In this document: one piece after another, positions 63,109-64,000 of the stretch
Layout of the letters: every line of letters begins with the position of its first letter
Position numbering within the stretch: the first letter of the stretch is position 1
From: Diaporthe sp. PMI_573
Lineage: Eukaryota > Ascomycota > Sordariomycetes > Diaporthales > Diaporthaceae
DNA length: 64,000 nt
Assembly (NCBI GenBank): GCA_021399435.1
Contig: JAJTUP010000007.1
Location: 186,001-250,000 of the forward strand
Direction of reading: 5' to 3'
Position numbers and translations under genes: made by a program
The notes under the pieces: generated by a model
What the model saw: the letters and a program-made list of their open reading frames with translations, nothing else
Databases searched by the model: none
Told to the model about the DNA's origin: nothing

Positions 63109-64000
63109 GGGGAAGTAGGTGGGAGAAAGACAACGAATGTATGGCAAGAAAGGGAAGACGAACAGGATGTAAGTAAACTCAACAGACTCACTATGCATAC
63201 ACACAAGGTATGTGTGTTTGCTACCACAGAAGTAGTAGGTAAGTGCAAGTGTTGCAGGTGTTGTGTTTCGGAGGTTGTGGTAGACGTTGCCACAGCAGCT
63301 ACATTATGAACCCTGTGGGCGGTTGGAAATTCACACCCCCCCTGTGGGATACCTTCCTGTGGGATACTCTCCTGTGGGATAACCTCCTGTGGGACAACCT
63401 CCTATAGAGTGAAGTCCTGCGAGATAGCCTCTGAAGTGTTACTGCCTAGGGATAAACTCCTAAGCGTACCTAGGCACCCTCCTGGGCAAGGCCTCCCATA
63501 AGTATTATGGTATCAGATAAGAGGAATGCAGCAGCAGAAATTTGGGATCTTCAATTTTATGGAAAGTCTGTTTGTGTAGAAAGGATCGTGAGGGTTATCT
63601 AATGCTGATTTGGAAACCTTTGGTCGTGACTCAGTGCTTTCACTTGAGAACATATCACTGTGAAAGGTGGATGCGTCTGCCTGAGAGAAGTGTTTGGACT
63701 GGCTAGTTTCATCCCATTACAACAAGGAACCCAATGCCTTCGGACCATTCCGCCTGAGTGAGTGGCACCTGTTGGTGACTAGCAGCATTCAGTCACTGGA
63801 CATTTCCCAGGTACACACGGACCACCCACAGCCAGAACGCGCACAGCATTTAAACCCTTCCTCACACCAGAAGGATCCCTCCATCCCTCTCTTCCTTCTC
63901 AAAACAACAGGACCTTCTTTGCAAGTCCATAACTTCTAGCAAGTCTTTGGCAGATCACTGCTTGTATGACCCCGTCCTGACACCACCCACCTGTTGACCA
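63109..64000. other. Window end, intergenic
   Basis: Upstream flank of the unknown gene with a tandem repeat at 63341-63430. No further gene is supported before the window ends. Confidence 0.45.
63341..63430 (+). repeat. Six-unit 15-bp tandem repeat
   Basis: Units cctgtgggatacctt, cctgtgggatactct, cctgtgggataacct, cctgtgggacaacct, cctatagagtgaagt and cctgcgagatagcct follow without spacers. The first four are nearly identical and the last two diverged. Function unknown. Confidence 0.8.

Noticed and set aside
63341..63430. CRISPR-like array
   Set aside because: Units are 15 bp without spacers, and the genome is eukaryotic.

Overview
The window comes from a filamentous ascomycete (Pezizomycotina). 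The coding genes carry short spliceosomal introns of about 50-100 nt with GTAWGT-type donors, CTRAY branch sites and YAG acceptors. The gene content is typical of that group: Zn(II)2Cys6 regulator, fungal rhodopsin-type membrane protein, SesA/NB-ARC/TPR STAND protein, NmrA-like reductase, 2EXR and F-box proteins, CE5 esterase and a hAT transposon. Most gene models below were assembled by hand from exon pieces in different frames, checking intron phase at each junction. No rRNA, tRNA or CRISPR was recognised.

Left part (1-19 kb): a secreted/anchored kelch protein (1488-3562), an MFS sugar transporter (6442-8135), two FAD-linked oxidoreductases (8633-10210 and 12644-14288, both minus), an unknown protein between them, and a large secreted GH78-like rhamnosidase (16084-18714). 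Transporter, glycosidase and secreted carbohydrate-type oxidases together look like a loose plant-polysaccharide or glycoside-utilisation neighbourhood.

Centre (19.9-39 kb): an uncharacterised protein with a conserved His/Cys pattern, an APH-fold kinase, a SesA-NB-ARC-TPR immune-type protein, a frameshifted acidic gene, a cupin, a secreted M28 aminopeptidase, a PTH11/rhodopsin-type membrane protein divergent from a 3-ketodihydrosphingosine-reductase-like SDR, a small decayed locus, a serine carboxylesterase, and one copy of an F-box/LRR-like family whose F-box is broken by two in-frame stops.

Right part (38-64 kb): a divergent NmrA-like reductase / Zn2Cys6 regulator pair sharing a promoter with three copies of one 10-bp CGG-containing motif, an intact second F-box copy, a secreted CE5 esterase with two mutanase-type Cys-rich modules, a secreted DUF7907-like protein, a GliT-like disulfide oxidoreductase, a two-pass membrane glycoprotein, a complete non-autonomous hAT element (1,171 bp, exact 8-bp target duplication) just upstream of a DUR3-type urea transporter, a 2EXR protein and an unknown His/Asp-rich protein. 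Long intergenic stretches (1-1.5, 3.6-6.4, 14.3-16.1, 52-54.5 and 58.2-59.8 kb) hold little that can be interpreted.
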